DNA from: Actinomycetes bacterium
Lineage (GTDB): Bacteria > Actinomycetota > Thermoleophilia > Solirubrobacterales > Solirubrobacteraceae
Direction: 5' to 3'
Assembly (NCBI GenBank): GCA_023429855.1
Contig: JAEZDB010000044.1
Location: 1-5,973 of the forward strand
Length of the DNA stretch: 5,973 nucleotides
Shown: piece after piece, positions 5,154 through 5,973 of the stretch
Layout of the letters: every line of letters starts with the position of its first letter
Numbering within the stretch: position 1 is the first letter of the stretch
Translations under genes and position numbers: made by a program
The notes under the pieces: model-generated
Told to the model about the DNA's origin: nothing
Seen by the model: the letters and a program-made list of their open reading frames with translations, nothing else
Databases searched by the model: none

Positions 5154-5973
5154 CAGTTACCTCGGGCGCCCGGGCGACCACGCGGACCTTGACCGTGACC
5201 CGCTCGCCCTTGCGCACGAGGGCGCGGTTCTGGGCGACCGAGAGGGCCGCGTCGTAGGCCGACCCGCCCACCGAGCGGGTGCTGCGGCGCAGGTCGAGAC
5301 GGCGGCCGGCGACGCCCAGGGTGTACTGCAGCGCCGAACCGTCGGCGTTCGTGACCACCAAGCCGAACGGCACCTTGTGCATCGTCGCGCCGTCGCCCAT
5401 CAGCGCGTTGAGCACGACCATGCGCGAGGAGCGGGCCGTGAAGTCGACGCTGAGCGTGCGGGAGTCTTCGACGGTCCACCGCCAGGTCGTGCCGTTGTCG
5501 GTGAGCGAGCCGGGCTTGCCGGGCTCCGACCAGCCGCCCTTCACGCTGACCGAGGTCGCGGTGCTCGCCGAGACGCTGCCGCCGGCGACGAGCGTCCGGC
5601 CGCCGACCTTGACGGCCAGAGTGCCGACGCGCTGCGGGTTGTAGGGCCGCCCCGGCACGATCGGGTGCCAGCCGCCGACCTGGTCGCGTCGCTGGAGGGC
5701 GAGGAGGCCGCTCGCGTAGCGGGCGTCTTCAGGCGCGCGGCTCTTCGCGCCGATCGCCGCCCACAGTCCGCCGCGGGTGATCGTCGCGATCCCGGCCTGC
5801 TTGGGCGACCGCGCGACGCCGGGGCGCTCCGACGGCACGCTCGTCGCGGTGCCGGGCACGCGCTTGAGGCTCGCGGCGGCGCGGTCGAGCGCGAACACCG
5901 CGAGACCGTTGTAGCCGCGCGTCGTCGCGTAGGGGTCGACGCGGCGCGTCGCAAGCACCGACCCGTCGACGGC
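5143..5973 (-). CDS. C-terminal part of an unrecognised, possibly exported protein
   Basis: The frame is open to the right edge, so the true start lies outside; 276 residues are visible. I do not recognise the family. The first ~110 residues include DPYATTRGYNGLAVFAL (residues 13-29) and GGLWAAIGAKSRAPEDARY (68-86), with several aromatic and glycine turns. Then come alternating hydrophobic strands rich in Val, Thr, Ser and Gly (residues ~116-215), with TTWRWTVED (162-170) and NALMGDG (189-195), which look like a beta-sandwich. An Arg/Lys-rich end finishes in VKVRVVARAPEV. An all-beta C-terminal domain after a helical or mixed domain recalls polysaccharide lyases and similar extracellular enzymes, but no catalytic motif is visible, so this is only a possibility. 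There is no cysteine in the fragment, which fits export. It is convergent with acsA, with 21 bases between the stops. Codon bias supports a real gene. Confidence 0.75.
   Translation of the reverse strand, partial: AVDGSVLATRRVDPYATTRGYNGLAVFALDRAAASLKRVPGTATSVPSERPGVARSPKQAGIATITRGGLWAAIGAKSRAPEDARYASGLLALQRRDQVGGWHPIVPGRPYNPQRVGTLAVKVGGRTLVAGGSVSASTATSVSVKGGWSEPGKPGSLTDNGTTWRWTVEDSRTLSVDFTARSSRMVVLNALMGDGATMHKVPFGLVVTNADGSALQYTLGVAGRRLDLRRSTRSVGGSAYDAALSVAQNRALVRKGERVTVKVRVVARAPEVTGGG

Noticed and set aside
1..5973. CRISPR array, insertion sequence, rRNA or phage genes
   Set aside because: No regularly spaced repeats, transposase motifs, terminal repeats or conserved RNA sequence were seen on either strand.

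Overview
The window is uniformly GC-rich, with third codon positions almost all G or C in the real genes. It shows the compact gene spacing and TAnnnT-type -10 boxes expected of a high-GC actinobacterium. The small basic protein and the style of the acetyl-CoA synthetase made me think of the Thermoleophilia (Solirubrobacter/Conexibacter/Patulibacter type), but that is recall and no marker gene is present to prove it.

Layout, left to right. Positions 1-224 hold no gene I can support, but they contain a perfect 16-base palindrome. On the minus strand, an amidase-signature enzyme (742-2481, resembling FAAH/FAAH2) is followed after 37 bases by a low-molecular-weight protein tyrosine phosphatase (225-704). 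The two are probably one transcript started from a TAGGCT box near 2530. A 175-base gap (2482-2656) with a perfect 12-base palindrome separates the amidase from a divergent 93-residue, very basic protein (2657-2938, plus strand) that carries a duplicated basic helix motif. Behind it stands an unusually long 22-bp hairpin (2949-3004), then a cluster of short palindromes and direct repeats, a second TAGGCT box, a strong ribosome binding site and acetyl-CoA synthetase (3145-5121). A 10-bp hairpin at 5131-5153 closes the convergent junction with a minus-strand gene of unknown function (5143 to the right edge), whose 5' part lies outside the window.

How the genes work together. Acetyl-CoA synthetase gives acetate assimilation and stands alone as a transcription unit. 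The amidase and the phosphatase look co-transcribed, but no shared pathway is evident. No mobile element, CRISPR array, rRNA or tRNA was seen. I did not find a convincing new multi-gene system. The items most worth a second look are the repeat-containing basic protein with its long downstream hairpin, the FAAH2-like bacterial amidase with an altered oxyanion-hole residue and a non-coding-looking tail, and the repeat-rich acs upstream region with a possible leaderless 7-codon leader.
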